A stretch of 64,000 nucleotides of DNA from Terrabacter sp. Root181 (GCF_001428505.1 NZ_LMHU01000007.1:310133-374132), one strand, 5' to 3'. Numbered from the stretch's first letter, positions 34,986 to 44,101 are shown. Translations and numbers: made by a program. Notes: generated by a model from the sequence alone, not told the origin.

Positions 34986-35022
34986 AGAAGGGCCCCGACA
35001 CCAGTGGTGTCGGGGCCCTTCT
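34986..35022 (+). terminator. gluABCD terminator
   Basis: A 16-bp perfect stem, AGAAGGGCCCCGACAC (34986-35001) with GTGTCGGGGCCCTTCT (35007-35022), and a CAGTG loop; the 3' side ends in CTTCTG. A CGGCATAC copy (34977-34984) borders it. Confidence 0.92.
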
Positions 35023-35030
35023 GCTCGGTG

Positions 35031-35103
35031 CTCCCCCGATTGGACTCGAACCAATAACCTGCCGGTTAACAGCCGGCTGCTCTGCCAATTGAGCTACAGG
35101 GGA
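35031..35103 (-). tRNA. tRNA-Asn (anticodon GTT)
   Basis: A 73-nt cloverleaf: acceptor TCCCCTG/CGGGGGA, anticodon loop CTGTTAA (GTT), T-loop TTCGAGT, discriminator G, no encoded CCA. It lies directly beyond the glu operon terminator on the other strand. Confidence 0.97.
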
Positions 35104-35209
35104 ATGCTGCTGCGCAACCATAGCAAAGCATCAGCGCCGTCGAGAAATCGGGTTCAGCGGGTCGCTGGCGAGGTCCCAACGAGCCTGCGGGACGCCGTGC
35201 GGGGACCCG

Positions 35210-35728
35210 TCAGAGCCCCACCTCGGAGCGCAGCCGGGCCATCCGCTGGGCGGCTTCGCGAGCCACCTGCGGGTCGCCGAGGTCGGCGCCCTTGCCCGGG
35301 ATCGTCTGCTCCAGCAGGGCTCCGCTGGCAAGGTCCTGGCGGATCACGACGCGCACCGTGCGGCGCCCGGCGGTGCGGAACTCGTCGGCGAGCACGACGC
35401 TCGCCTGGAGCCGTTCGCGCAGGGCCTGCTGGAGCAGCGAGGGCTCCGTCAGGCGCCAGGCGGAAGGCACCCCGCGGTCGACCCACGTGACGGTGAGCAG
35501 GGAGGACTCGCCCTGCCACGTGCCGGACTCGGCCTCGTGCCACGGGCGGTTCCAGACGAGGCCGCCCCCTGCGTCGACGAGGGCGAGGTGGTGGGTCGTC
35601 GCGACGACGTGCGCCCCGCTGGTCTCGTCCCGGGCCCAGGCGAGCACCTGCTCGCCGCCGTCGAGCGGGACCGCCGCGCGGACGTCGTCGGGCAGCGCCG
35701 GTCGGCGCCGCCCCTCGAAGAGTGCCAT
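35210..35728 (-). CDS. hypothetical protein downstream of dnaG
   Basis: A 172-residue soluble protein. ALFEGRRRPALPDDVRAAVPLDGGEQVLAWARDE at the start and WVDRGVPSAWRL in the middle suggest a beta-rich domain like those annotated as conserved hypothetical next to dnaG in Actinobacteria. The ATG shares one base with the dnaG stop (TGATG at 35730-35726), so it is translationally coupled. No catalytic motif is visible. Confidence 0.75.
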   Translation of the reverse strand: MALFEGRRRPALPDDVRAAVPLDGGEQVLAWARDETSGAHVVATTHHLALVDAGGGLVWNRPWHEAESGTWQGESSLLTVTWVDRGVPSAWRLTEPSLLQQALRERLQASVVLADEFRTAGRRTVRVVIRQDLASGALLEQTIPGKGADLGDPQVAREAAQRMARLRSEVGL

Positions 35729-37662
35729 CAGCCCATCCCCGCCTTGATCGCCGCGAGCTCCCGCTGGAGCGTCTGCAGCTGGATGCCGAGCTCGCGCGTG
35801 CGTTCGGGCGACGGCGTCTCGGCGTGGTCGAGCCGGCGCATCTCGCTCATCGAGTCGGCGATCTGGCGCGTCAGGGCGATGGTGCGCACCCGGTCGAAGA
35901 GCTCGTCGACGTAGCGGGAGGTCGGTAAGCCGGTCGAGGCGTCCATCCGCGTCGGCAGGGTGTCGACGGCGAGCTCGCTGACGAGACCGGCGACGGGCGA
36001 CGGCGCGGCCTCGGTGACGGCCGAGGTCCAGGCCCGGGCGTTGCCCTTGTCGCCGCTGTGGTGGGCGATGCGGATGCCGTCGAAGACCGCGCGGTGGGCG
36101 GGCGCCGAGAAGGCCTCGGGTGTCAGCAGGTCGATGGCGCCGGACTTGAACACCGTCGGGAACTGGAGCAGGACCTGGAGCAGCTGCCGCTCGGCGTGGA
36201 CGACCGGGTCGCGCCGGTCTGGCACCGGCATGCCTCCAGCGTCACCGACGTGCGGTTCGGCGTCGTCGCCACGGTCGCGCCCGTTGCGGTCGGCGCGGTC
36301 CGTCCGGGCGTCCTCGTCGACCTTGATCTTGCCGGCGCGGGACACCTCGGTCGCGACCTGCTCGACATCGAGCCCGAGCATGCCGGAGACCTCACGGGTG
36401 TACTCCGGCCGGAGCGACTGGTCGCGGATCGAGGCGATGATCGGCGCCACGGCCCGGACCGCCTGGATGCGCCCCTCGGCGGTCGCGACGTCGAAGCGCT
36501 TGATCGTCGTGCGCACGGCGAACTCGAACATCGGCACCGCGTCCTCGATGAGCGCCTGCACGGCGGGGTCTCCCCCGGCCTGGCGCAGCTCGCACGGGTC
36601 CTTGCCCGACTTCTCGACGGCGACGAACGACTGGGAGGTCCACTTCTCGTCGTCGGCGAAGGCTCGCATGGCGGCCTTCTGACCGGCGGCGTCACCGTCG
36701 AAGGTGAAGATCACCTTGGCGGGTGCGAGGCCGGCCTCGTCACGCATGAGCCGACGCAGCGTCTTGATGTGGTCGGCCCCGAAGGCCGTGCCGCACGTGG
36801 CGACGGCGGTCTCGACGCCGGCGAGGTGACAGGCCATGACGTCGGTGTAGCCCTCGACGACGACGGCCTGACGCCCCTGCGAGATCTTCTTCTTCGCGAG
36901 GTCGAGGCCGTAGAGCACGGTCGACTTCTTGTAGATCGGCGTCTCGGACGTGTTGAGGTACTTCGCCTCGATGCGGTCGTCGTCGAAGATGCGGCGGGCC
37001 CCGAAGCCGACGGTGTCGCCGGTGATGTCGCGGATCGGCCAGACGAGGCGCCCGCGGAAGCGGTCGTAGAGCCCGCGCGAGCCCCGGCCGGCGATGCCGC
37101 CGGTGACGAGCTCGTCGTCGGTGAAGCCCTTGGCACGCAGGTGGCGCACGAGGTCCTCTCCCCCGCGCGGCGCGAACCCGATGCCGAACATCTTGACGTG
37201 CTCGCTGTTGAAGTCGCGGGCGCGGAGGAAGTCCCGCGCCTGCCGGGCCGGACCACCCGGTGCCAGCAGCAGCTCGGTGTAGTACTCCTCGGCCACGCGG
37301 TGGGCCTCGACGAGGCGGCTGCGGCGACCGAGCCCCTCCTCGCGCGGCCGGTCGCCGTTCTCGTAGCGCAGCTCCATGCCCAGCTTCTGCGCGAGCCGCT
37401 CGACGGCCTCGGAGAAGCTGAGGTGGTCGACCTTCTGGACGAACGAGATGACGTCGCCGCCCTCGCCGCAGCCGAAGCAGTGCCACGCGCCCACGGCGGG
37501 GCGGATGTTGAAGGACGGCGTCTTCTCGTCGTGGAAGGGACACAGGCCCTTGAGCGACCCCGGACCCGCGGAGCGGAGCGTCACGTGCTCGCGCACGACG
37601 TCCTCGATGGACGACCGCGCCTTGACCGCCGCGATGTCCTCGCTGTTGATCAGCCCCGCCAT
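35728..37662 (-). CDS. dnaG: DNA primase
   Basis: Makes RNA primers for replication. 644 residues; CHC2 zinc finger Cys41, His44, Cys62, Cys65 (GLCPFHDEKTPSFN ... WHCFGCGEGGD), TOPRIM domain around 250-340 with VVVEGYTDVMACH and FTFDGDAAGQKA, and a C-terminal helical region that would bind DnaB. The ATG at 37662 has a Shine-Dalgarno AGGAGG. The downstream hypothetical gene is coupled to it; dgt lies upstream with 51 nt between. Confidence 0.95.
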   Translation of the reverse strand: MAGLINSEDIAAVKARSSIEDVVREHVTLRSAGPGSLKGLCPFHDEKTPSFNIRPAVGAWHCFGCGEGGDVISFVQKVDHLSFSEAVERLAQKLGMELRYENGDRPREEGLGRRSRLVEAHRVAEEYYTELLLAPGGPARQARDFLRARDFNSEHVKMFGIGFAPRGGEDLVRHLRAKGFTDDELVTGGIAGRGSRGLYDRFRGRLVWPIRDITGDTVGFGARRIFDDDRIEAKYLNTSETPIYKKSTVLYGLDLAKKKISQGRQAVVVEGYTDVMACHLAGVETAVATCGTAFGADHIKTLRRLMRDEAGLAPAKVIFTFDGDAAGQKAAMRAFADDEKWTSQSFVAVEKSGKDPCELRQAGGDPAVQALIEDAVPMFEFAVRTTIKRFDVATAEGRIQAVRAVAPIIASIRDQSLRPEYTREVSGMLGLDVEQVATEVSRAGKIKVDEDARTDRADRNGRDRGDDAEPHVGDAGGMPVPDRRDPVVHAERQLLQVLLQFPTVFKSGAIDLLTPEAFSAPAHRAVFDGIRIAHHSGDKGNARAWTSAVTEAAPSPVAGLVSELAVDTLPTRMDASTGLPTSRYVDELFDRVRTIALTRQIADSMSEMRRLDHAETPSPERTRELGIQLQTLQRELAAIKAGMG

Positions 37663-37713
37663 CTGCCTCCTGTCGCCATCCGTGATTCTAGGTGCTCGCC
37701 CACGAGCTGCCCG

Positions 37714-38943
37714 TCACCGGCACCACTGGCTGTGGAGGGCGAGGGCGCGCACGTCGGTCAGGGAGGCCACCTGGTCGACGACCACGCGCAGCCGCTCCCC
37801 GTCGTCGGCGGCGGCCTCGTGGTCGAGGCGGAAGGCCACGTCGAGGCGCTCCTCGGGCGCGGCGGCATACGCCTCGACGACGGCGCGCACGACGTCGCGC
37901 TGCCCCGACATGACCGAGAGCCGCTCGTCGGTGGTCATGACGAAGTGGTTGGCGATCGCCTTGAGCACCGAGCACTCGGCGCGGGTGTCGTCGGGGACGA
38001 CGAGGTCGGCCTCGAAGCGGCACAGCTCGCCCGGCCCGTGCCGCTCGCGCGTGGCCTGCTCGACGACGAGGACGAAGTGCCCGATGAGCCGGCTCGTCAT
38101 GTCCTTGAGCCGCGCCAGGTCGCCCCGCGAGCCGTCGTGTGCCGTGGGCACCGCTCCCGAGGCGAGGATGCGTTCCAGCGCGGCACCGAGCGCGTCGGCA
38201 CCGAGGTCGGGCGCGTAGGTGCGGCCCGCGACGTCGATGACGTCAGCCATGTCGCGCGAGTGGAGCAGCCGGGGGTCGATCCAGCCCGAGGCGATGGCGT
38301 CCTCGACGTCGTGGACGGAGTAGGCCACGTCGTCGGACCAGTCCATGACCTCGGCCTCGAGGCACCGTCGGCGGGGCCGGGCGCCCTCGCGGATCCAGTC
38401 GAAGACGGGCAGGTCGGAGGGGTAGACGCCGAACTTCCTCGTCTCGTAGGGCCCGTCGCCGATCTCCCACGGGTACTTCGTCGTCGCGTCGAGGCTCGCA
38501 CGGGTCAGGTTGAGGCCGGCGGACCGGCCGTCGGCGTGGGCGCGCTTGGCCTCGAGCCTCGTGAGCAGGCGCAGCGTCTGCGCGTTGCCCTCGAAACCGC
38601 CGATGCCCGAGGCGATCTCGTCGAGGACGGTCTCACCGTTGTGGCCGAACGGCGGGTGGCCGAGGTCGTGGGCGAGGCACGCGGTGTCGACGACGTCGGC
38701 GTTGCAGCCGAGGGCGGCACCGAACTCCCGTCCGATCTGCGCCACCTCGAGGGAGTGGGTCAGGCGGTTGCGGACGAAGTCGTCGTGACCCGGCGCGAGC
38801 ACCTGCGTCTTGGCGGCGAGGCGGCGCAACGACGACGAGTGCACGACCCGAGCGCGGTCTCGGGCGAAGTCGTCGCGGTCGGCGCGCTTCTGGGCAGGGT
38901 CCTCTGCGACCCATCGCTCCCGGTCCCGACCCTGATAGCCCAC
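37714..38943 (-). CDS. dgt: dGTP triphosphohydrolase-like HD-domain protein
   Basis: Hydrolyses dNTPs to nucleosides and triphosphate. 409 residues; HD motif ligands in LTHSLEVAQ (H63) and CLAHDLGHPPFGHNGE (H92, D93), and ARDRARVVHSSSLRRLAAKTQV near the start. GTG 38943 is 6 nt after TAGAGT (38955-38950), so it should be leaderless. Location beside dnaG is conserved in Actinobacteria (Rv2344c-type). Confidence 0.93.
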   Translation of the reverse strand: MGYQGRDRERWVAEDPAQKRADRDDFARDRARVVHSSSLRRLAAKTQVLAPGHDDFVRNRLTHSLEVAQIGREFGAALGCNADVVDTACLAHDLGHPPFGHNGETVLDEIASGIGGFEGNAQTLRLLTRLEAKRAHADGRSAGLNLTRASLDATTKYPWEIGDGPYETRKFGVYPSDLPVFDWIREGARPRRRCLEAEVMDWSDDVAYSVHDVEDAIASGWIDPRLLHSRDMADVIDVAGRTYAPDLGADALGAALERILASGAVPTAHDGSRGDLARLKDMTSRLIGHFVLVVEQATRERHGPGELCRFEADLVVPDDTRAECSVLKAIANHFVMTTDERLSVMSGQRDVVRAVVEAYAAAPEERLDVAFRLDHEAAADDGERLRVVVDQVASLTDVRALALHSQWCR

Positions 38944-39045
38944 ACCGGAACTCTATGCGGGGTGACGGCAACGGCCCGGGCGCCGCACCCGGGGCGCATA
39001 CTTCAGGGATGGAGCCGCTCAGGCTTCCAACCACAGGAGCGCGCC

Positions 39046-39177
39046 ATGGGCGACAAGTCACCGAAGTCCCACATGTCCACGAAGGCCAGATCGCTCAAGG
39101 AGAAGCGTGCCGACAAGCACGCGAAGTCCGCCGCCAAGGACCACACCGAGATCATCCCGCCCAAGGCCAAGCGCTGA
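39046..39177 (+). CDS. small basic protein (43 residues)
   Basis: A 43-residue, lysine-rich protein (MGDKSPKSHMSTKARSLKEK...). ATG 39046 has AGGAG 7 nt upstream. The composition, with many Lys/Ala and a PPKAKR end, matches small conserved actinobacterial proteins of unknown role. Too small for confident family assignment; possibly nucleic-acid binding. Confidence 0.7.
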   Translation: MGDKSPKSHMSTKARSLKEKRADKHAKSAAKDHTEIIPPKAKR

Positions 39178-39201
39178 CCGCCACCCGAGCCTGACGACGG
39201 C

Positions 39202-39840
39202 TCAGCCGAGCTCGGCCTGCATGCGCCGCACCCAGGCCGGCTCGGTGCCGTAGCGCTGCGTCTTGATGAGGCGCAGGTTGGCGCAGTCCTCGACGAGCTC
39301 GGCCATGCGCTTGTCGCGCGTCGCCTCCTGCTTGGCCGTCAGCACCCAGTTCGTGGCGACCTTGCGGTAGGAGGGCGTCGCCCCGTCCCAGAAGGCCGAG
39401 GCCTGAGGGTGGGCCCGCAGCATCGCCTCATAGTCGTCGGACCAGGTCAGGTCGCGGTTCTCGTAGGCGTAGACGCCCGAGCGGTCCTCACGCCGCCTGG
39501 CGAACGCAGCGAGCCCGGCCGGACGCATGCGCCCGGCCGCCGTCAGCTCGGCGACGGCGTTGATGTTGACCGTGCTCCAGTTGCTGCCCCGCTTGCGCGG
39601 GGTCCACCGCTGGCGCACGGCGTCCTCGTCGATGCGTTGCGCCATGGAGTCGATCCAGCCGAAGCAGAGGGCCTCGCGCACGGCCTCGGCCCACTGGAGG
39701 CCGCGGGGCTCGACGTGCTTCTTGTTGAGGCCCATCCAGAGCTCGGTGGCGCTCTCGTGGTGGGCATCGAGCCACGCGCGGAAGTCGTCGGCGTCGTCGA
39801 AGAAGGTCGCGGGCCGCTCGGCCGATCCGCCCTGTCGCAT
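39202..39840 (-). CDS. YdeI family protein
   Basis: A 212-residue YdeI/OmpD-associated-type protein: WMGLNKKHVEPRGLQWAEAVREALCFGWIDSMAQRID is the family core, and the C-terminus has TAKQEATRDKRMAELVEDCA. Bacterial members have been linked to stress and peptide resistance, but the molecular role is not known. It is divergent from the 39885 gene. CAGGAT lies 6 nt before the ATG, a weak leaderless context. Confidence 0.82.
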   Translation of the reverse strand: MRQGGSAERPATFFDDADDFRAWLDAHHESATELWMGLNKKHVEPRGLQWAEAVREALCFGWIDSMAQRIDEDAVRQRWTPRKRGSNWSTVNINAVAELTAAGRMRPAGLAAFARRREDRSGVYAYENRDLTWSDDYEAMLRAHPQASAFWDGATPSYRKVATNWVLTAKQEATRDKRMAELVEDCANLRLIKTQRYGTEPAWVRRMQAELG

Positions 39841-39884
39841 GCCCCGATCCTGCCATCGGCCACCGACGCTGGGAGGATCGTGCC

Positions 39885-40589
39885 GTGACCGACCGGATCC
39901 TGCTCGCCGCCCGCAACAACGCCCTCTGGTGCGACGCCGTGGCCCGCTCGCACGGCGTCGTGTGCACCACCGACTCCGTTGCCTGGACCGCGTCGACGCG
40001 CACCCCGCCCTACTACCCGGACGCCGTGACGCTCTCGCCGGAGGCCGGTGAGTACGACGTCCTCGCCCGCGTGGACGACTCGGACGGCTGCTCGGTCAAG
40101 GACTCGTGGTCGCGGCTCGACCTGTCGACGGAGGACTTCGCCCGGATCGTCGTCGGCGAGTGGGTGTGGCTCGACCCGTCGGTGCCGCTCGCGCCCGCTC
40201 CTGCACCCACCTGGCAGCGCCTCACGACGCCCCACGAGATGGCGGCCTGGGTGCGGGCCTGGGCGAGCGACCCGGACGCCGAGGCGATCCTGCGCCCGTC
40301 ACTCCTCGAGGAGCCCGGGGTCGCGTTCCTCGCGCAGCGCGCGACCGAGGACCCGCAGTCGCCCGTCGTCGCCGGGGCGATCGTCAACGTGACGGCGGAG
40401 GTCGCCGGCCTCGGCAACGTCTTCACGCTCGACGGCGACGTGGAGCGCGCGTGGAGCGCGGCCGCGGCTGCCGCCCGCGACGTCGCGGACGGCCTACCCC
40501 TCGTGGGCTGGGAGGCCGGAGCGAGCGTCGCAGCGGCGGTCGCGGCGGGCTGCGAGCGGATCGGCCCGCTCAGCGTCTGGCTGAAGTGA
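39885..40589 (+). CDS. hypothetical protein, acetyltransferase-like
   Basis: A 234-residue protein. TDRILLAARNNALWCDAVARSHG at the start and VAGAIVNVTAEVAGLGNVF near 165-185 are consistent with actinobacterial hypothetical proteins of a GNAT-like type; I am not certain of the fold. GTG 39885 lies 6 nt after GAGGAT. It ends 3 nt before dusB, which is convergent. Confidence 0.6.
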   Translation: MTDRILLAARNNALWCDAVARSHGVVCTTDSVAWTASTRTPPYYPDAVTLSPEAGEYDVLARVDDSDGCSVKDSWSRLDLSTEDFARIVVGEWVWLDPSVPLAPAPAPTWQRLTTPHEMAAWVRAWASDPDAEAILRPSLLEEPGVAFLAQRATEDPQSPVVAGAIVNVTAEVAGLGNVFTLDGDVERAWSAAAAAARDVADGLPLVGWEAGASVAAAVAAGCERIGPLSVWLK

Positions 40590-40592
40590 CCC

Positions 40593-41837
40593 TCAGCCGC
40601 CGCTGACCGACAGCTCGGCCTCGGCGATGGTCCGCCGGTGCTCCTCGGACAGCTCGCGCGACTCGAGCCAGCGGTCGGGCAGCGCCACGGTGCGCGAGGA
40701 CCCCGCGCGCCCGCGCTGGCCCTCAGCGGCCTCGCCGGGCCACGGCACGTCGGGGTCGAGGGTGGCGAGGAGGTCGTCGAGGGCCGCCATGGAGTCGACG
40801 AGCGCGAGCGAGTTGCGGATCGTCGACCCGGCCGGAAATCCCTTGAGGTACCAGGCGATGTGCTTGCGGATGTCGCGGCAGGCGCGCTCCTCCTCGCCGT
40901 AGAAGTCGCAGAGGTATGCCGTGTGCGTCCGCAGCGTGTCGGCGACCTCGCCGAGCGTCGGGGTCACCCGCGCCGGGGTGCCGGCGAAGGCCGCGGCGAG
41001 GTCGGTGAACAGCCACGGGCGCCCGAGGCAGCCGCGACCCACGACCACGCCGTCGCACCCGGTCTCGCGGACCATGCGCAGGGCGTCCTCGGCCGACCAG
41101 ATGTCGCCGTTGCCGAGGACGGGGATGCTCGTCACGGTCTCCTTGAGCATCCGGATGGCGCTCCAGTCGGCGGTGCCCGAGTAGGCCTGCGCGGCCGTGC
41201 GGCCGTGCAGGGCGACCGCGGCGACCCCCTCGGCCTCGGCGGTGAGGCCGGCGTCGAGGAAGGTGAGGTGGACGTCGTCGATCCCCTTGCGCATCTTGAC
41301 GGTGACGGGGATGTCGCGCTTGGCGCCCTCCTCGACGACGGCGCCGACGATGGCCTTGAAGAGGTCCTTCTTCCACGGCAGCGCCGAGCCGCCGCCCTTG
41401 CGGGTGACCTTGGGCACGGGGCAGCCGAAGTTGAGGTCGATGTGGTCGGCCCGGTCCTCGGTGACGAGCATCCGGGCAGCTGCCCGCGCGGTGGCGGGGT
41501 CGACGCTGTAGAGCTGGATCGAGCGCGGGTTCTCGTCCGGGTCGTGCTCGATCAGGCGCATCGACTCGGGCGTCCGCTCGACGAGCGCGCGCGAGGTGAT
41601 CATCTCGCTGACGTAGAGACTCGTGGCGCCGCTCGCGCCCTCGAGGGCCCGGCCCTCGTTGCCGTACTCGCGGCAGAGGCGGCGGAAGGCGCGGTTCGTG
41701 ATGCCGGCCATCGGCGCGAGGACCACCGGCGACTCGATGACGTGGCGGCCGATGCGCAGCGGGGGCAGCACGGCGCCCGTCGTCTCTGCGCGGGCGGCCT
41801 CACCGGCCTGCGTCGCGGGGCTCATCACGTCGGTCAC
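40593..41837 (-). CDS. dusB: tRNA-dihydrouridine synthase
   Basis: Flavoenzyme that reduces specific uridines in tRNA. 414 residues; FMN-barrel start VVLAPMAGITNRAFRRL, active-site Cys139 in DLNFGCPVPKVTRKGGGSAL, and LHGRTAAQAYSGTADW. The C-terminal ~60 residues beyond the helical domain are an extra tail. GTG 41837 is the probable start. The flavin barrel fits DusB rather than DusA. Confidence 0.92.
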   Translation of the reverse strand: MTDVMSPATQAGEAARAETTGAVLPPLRIGRHVIESPVVLAPMAGITNRAFRRLCREYGNEGRALEGASGATSLYVSEMITSRALVERTPESMRLIEHDPDENPRSIQLYSVDPATARAAARMLVTEDRADHIDLNFGCPVPKVTRKGGGSALPWKKDLFKAIVGAVVEEGAKRDIPVTVKMRKGIDDVHLTFLDAGLTAEAEGVAAVALHGRTAAQAYSGTADWSAIRMLKETVTSIPVLGNGDIWSAEDALRMVRETGCDGVVVGRGCLGRPWLFTDLAAAFAGTPARVTPTLGEVADTLRTHTAYLCDFYGEEERACRDIRKHIAWYLKGFPAGSTIRNSLALVDSMAALDDLLATLDPDVPWPGEAAEGQRGRAGSSRTVALPDRWLESRELSEEHRRTIAEAELSVSGG

Positions 41838-41855
41838 GGGCTCGATTGTCCCCGA

Positions 41856-42584
41856 TCAGGCGCCCGGAGCCGAATCGACGACGGTCCGCGCGAAGCGGAG
41901 CAGGGCGTCGGCGAACGCCTCCGGCTGGTCGAGCCCGGACAGGTGGCCGGCCCGGCGCACGATCTCCTCCCGGGCACTCGGGCAGGCTCGCAGGTAGGCG
42001 CGGGCACCGATCCGCAGCTGGTCGAACCGGCCGTTGAGCAGCAGCACCGGGCAGCGCACGTGCTCGAGCATCGAGGGCCGGCAGCGCGCCATGACCTCGC
42101 GCCACGCGGCCGCCGTCGGCGCGAAGTAGTAGCCGCCGGCGATGACCGGGTCGATGCGTTCGGCCGGGTAGAGGCGGTGCAGGACGCGGTCGTTGACCCG
42201 CGTCATCCGCTCCGCGCCGAGCCGGTCGGTCAGCGCCGCGACGCCCCGGTAGACCGCGGCTCCGGGTCCCGTGGGGACCGCGCTGGCCCCGGCGAGGACG
42301 AGCCCGTCGAGCGTGTCGGGGCGGGCAGCGGCATACGCCATCGCGGCGTAGCCGCCGAGCGAGTGGCCGACGACCACGGCCGGGGTGCCGGCGGGGACGG
42401 CACCGACGGCCGCCCCGATGACCTCGACGCAGCGGTCCAGCGTGAACGGCTCGTGGACGCGCTCCCCGTGCCCGGGCAGGTCCACGAGCGTCAGGTCGAC
42501 GTGGTCACGCAGGAGCGGCACCTGCGGCGCCCACTGGGCGCTCGACAGGCGCGACCCGTGCACGAGGACCAGGTGAGCACGCAC
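41856..42584 (-). CDS. alpha/beta hydrolase
   Basis: A 242-residue hydrolase: oxyanion region LVLVHGSRLSSAQWAPQV, nucleophile elbow VVGHSLGGYA (Ser75), a late acid LLNGRFDQL and His in RRAGHLSGLDQPEAFA. The substrate is unknown. GTG 42584 is only 25 nt from the divergent sulfurtransferase start at 42610, and CATCCT sits 6 nt upstream, so it is likely leaderless. Confidence 0.82.
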   Translation of the reverse strand: MRAHLVLVHGSRLSSAQWAPQVPLLRDHVDLTLVDLPGHGERVHEPFTLDRCVEVIGAAVGAVPAGTPAVVVGHSLGGYAAMAYAAARPDTLDGLVLAGASAVPTGPGAAVYRGVAALTDRLGAERMTRVNDRVLHRLYPAERIDPVIAGGYYFAPTAAAWREVMARCRPSMLEHVRCPVLLLNGRFDQLRIGARAYLRACPSAREEIVRRAGHLSGLDQPEAFADALLRFARTVVDSAPGA

Positions 42585-42609
42585 ACGGTGAGGATGCCAC
42601 GATGGCCCG

Positions 42610-43446
42610 GTGACCCACCTCATCACCGCCACCGAGCTCGCCCACGAGATCGAGGACGTCGTCGTGCTCGACGTGCGCTGGGCACTGACGACGGCGAACA
42701 CGCCTGCAGGGCGGGCGGACTACGACGCCGGCCACGTGCCCGGCGCGTTCTTCGTCGACCTCGACACCGAGCTGGCGGCGCCGCCCGGCGACGGCGGACG
42801 CCACCCGCTGCCCGACCCCGCCGTGGTCGAGGCCCTCCTGCGCCGGGCCGGCGTCTCCGAGCACAGCCGCGTCGTCGTCCACGACGGCAAGGAGTCGTAT
42901 GCCGCCGCGCGGGCCTGGTGGGTGCTGCGCTGGGTCGGCGTCGCCGACGTCCGGGTGCTCGACGGCGGGTATGCCGCGTGGCTGGCAGCGGGGCTGCCGG
43001 TCTCGACCGAGGAGCCCGCCGACCGGCACGGCGACATGCAGGTGCGGCCCGGGCACCTGCCGACGCTCGACGCCTCCGGTGCGGCAGCACTGGCGCGCGA
43101 CGGGCTGCTCCTCGACGCGCGTGCGCCCGAGCGCTATGCCGGCGAGACCGAGCCCATCGACCCCGTCGCCGGCCACGTGCCCGGAGCGGTCAACAGCCCC
43201 ACGACCGCCTGGGTCACGGCCGACGGCACGTTCCGGCGCGACCTGGCCGAGCACTGGGAGCGGGTTCGCGCCGGTCACGAGGGAGGCGACGGCGTCGGTG
43301 TCTACTGCGGCTCGGGAGTGACCGCGGCCCACGAGATGCTCGCGCTCGCCGAGCTCGGGGTCGACACGGTGCTCTACCCGGGATCGTGGAGCGAGTGGAT
43401 CCGCGACCCCCTACGCCCGGTCGCGACCGGCCACTTCCCCGGCTGA
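42610..43446 (+). CDS. thiosulfate/3-mercaptopyruvate sulfurtransferase
   Basis: A two-domain rhodanese of 278 residues. The inactive N-domain has DVRWALTTANTPAGRADYDAGHVPGA and the C-domain has the active Cys233 in GVYCGSGVTAAHEM. The GSGVT loop favours mercaptopyruvate over thiosulfate as substrate. GTG 42610 is 6 nt after CACGAT, a weak -10. A long inverted repeat follows its stop. Confidence 0.9.
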   Translation: MTHLITATELAHEIEDVVVLDVRWALTTANTPAGRADYDAGHVPGAFFVDLDTELAAPPGDGGRHPLPDPAVVEALLRRAGVSEHSRVVVHDGKESYAAARAWWVLRWVGVADVRVLDGGYAAWLAAGLPVSTEEPADRHGDMQVRPGHLPTLDASGAAALARDGLLLDARAPERYAGETEPIDPVAGHVPGAVNSPTTAWVTADGTFRRDLAEHWERVRAGHEGGDGVGVYCGSGVTAAHEMLALAELGVDTVLYPGSWSEWIRDPLRPVATGHFPG

Positions 43447-43461
43447 GCACCTCCCCACCCC

Positions 43462-43532
43462 GCAACACACCGAGTAGGTCACAACTCAGCGCGATCGGAT
43501 CCCGGCGAGTTGTGACCTACTCGGTGTGTTGC
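43462..43532. terminator. 26-bp perfect inverted repeat, bidirectional terminator or repeat element
   Basis: Positions 43462-43487 and 43507-43532 are exact inverted copies of 26 bp (left arm begins GCAACACACCGAGTAGG) with a 19-nt loop. It lies between convergent genes and is the most perfect long dyad in the window; the arms are only about half G+C, well below the local level. No second copy exists in this window. Confidence 0.75.
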
Positions 43533-43537
43533 CGGGG

Positions 43538-44101
43538 TCAGAGGTCGCGGTCGAGGCGGCGCTCGAGGGTGGTGAGTGCCCGAGCGGCCGCGACGCGCAC
43601 GGACTCGTCCGGGTCGTCCACGGCCTCGTGCAGGGCGTCGGCGTGCTCGGCCTCCCCCACGGCGCCGAGCACCCGCGCGGCCGCGGCCCGGACCCTCGGC
43701 ACGTCGTCGGTCGTCACGAGGCCTGCGCAGGGCTCGGCTGCAGGGCCGACCTCCCAGCGGGCCGCCACCTTGGCACACATCTCGCGGACCCGCCATGCCG
43801 GATCACCCAGTCCTGCAACGACATCCGGACCGCACTGCTCGGACCAGACGTAGAGCAGGGTGCGGGCCGCCCACACCCGGGACCAGTAGCGGGTGGCGTC
43901 GTCGAGGTGGTCGGGCGAGCCCCATCCGGACACGGCCTGGCCGCCGACCCAGCCGATGTCGGGCAGGTCGGGGTCGCCCCAGGTCGCACGCCCGGCGAGC
44001 AGGTCGGCGCACCACGAGGTCAGCACCTCGTCGCCGAGCACGTCGGCCGCCGCCCGCGCCCGGTCGCCCGGCGTCGCGCGCAGCACCTCGGTCTCGACCA
44101 T
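43538..44101 (-). CDS. HEAT-repeat-like hypothetical protein
   Basis: A 187-residue helical protein. Two or more HEAT-like units are visible (GLGDPAWRVREMCAKVAARW, DDVPRVRAAAARVLGAVGE, DDPDESVRVAAARALTTLE), so it is likely a protein-binding scaffold. ATG 44101 is 6 nt after CATACT, which is part of a CGGCATAC copy. It ends just beyond the 26-bp repeat. Confidence 0.72.
   Translation of the reverse strand: MVETEVLRATPGDRARAAADVLGDEVLTSWCADLLAGRATWGDPDLPDIGWVGGQAVSGWGSPDHLDDATRYWSRVWAARTLLYVWSEQCGPDVVAGLGDPAWRVREMCAKVAARWEVGPAAEPCAGLVTTDDVPRVRAAAARVLGAVGEAEHADALHEAVDDPDESVRVAAARALTTLERRLDRDL

Noticed and set aside
36058-39177. 1039-codon open frame on the plus strand
   Set aside because: It runs antisense through dnaG and dgt; only its last 43 codons correspond to a real small gene with its own Shine-Dalgarno at 39046.
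40638-43853. 1071-codon open frame on the plus strand
   Set aside because: Antisense to dusB and the hydrolase and overlaps the sulfurtransferase in another frame; composition is that of a shadow.
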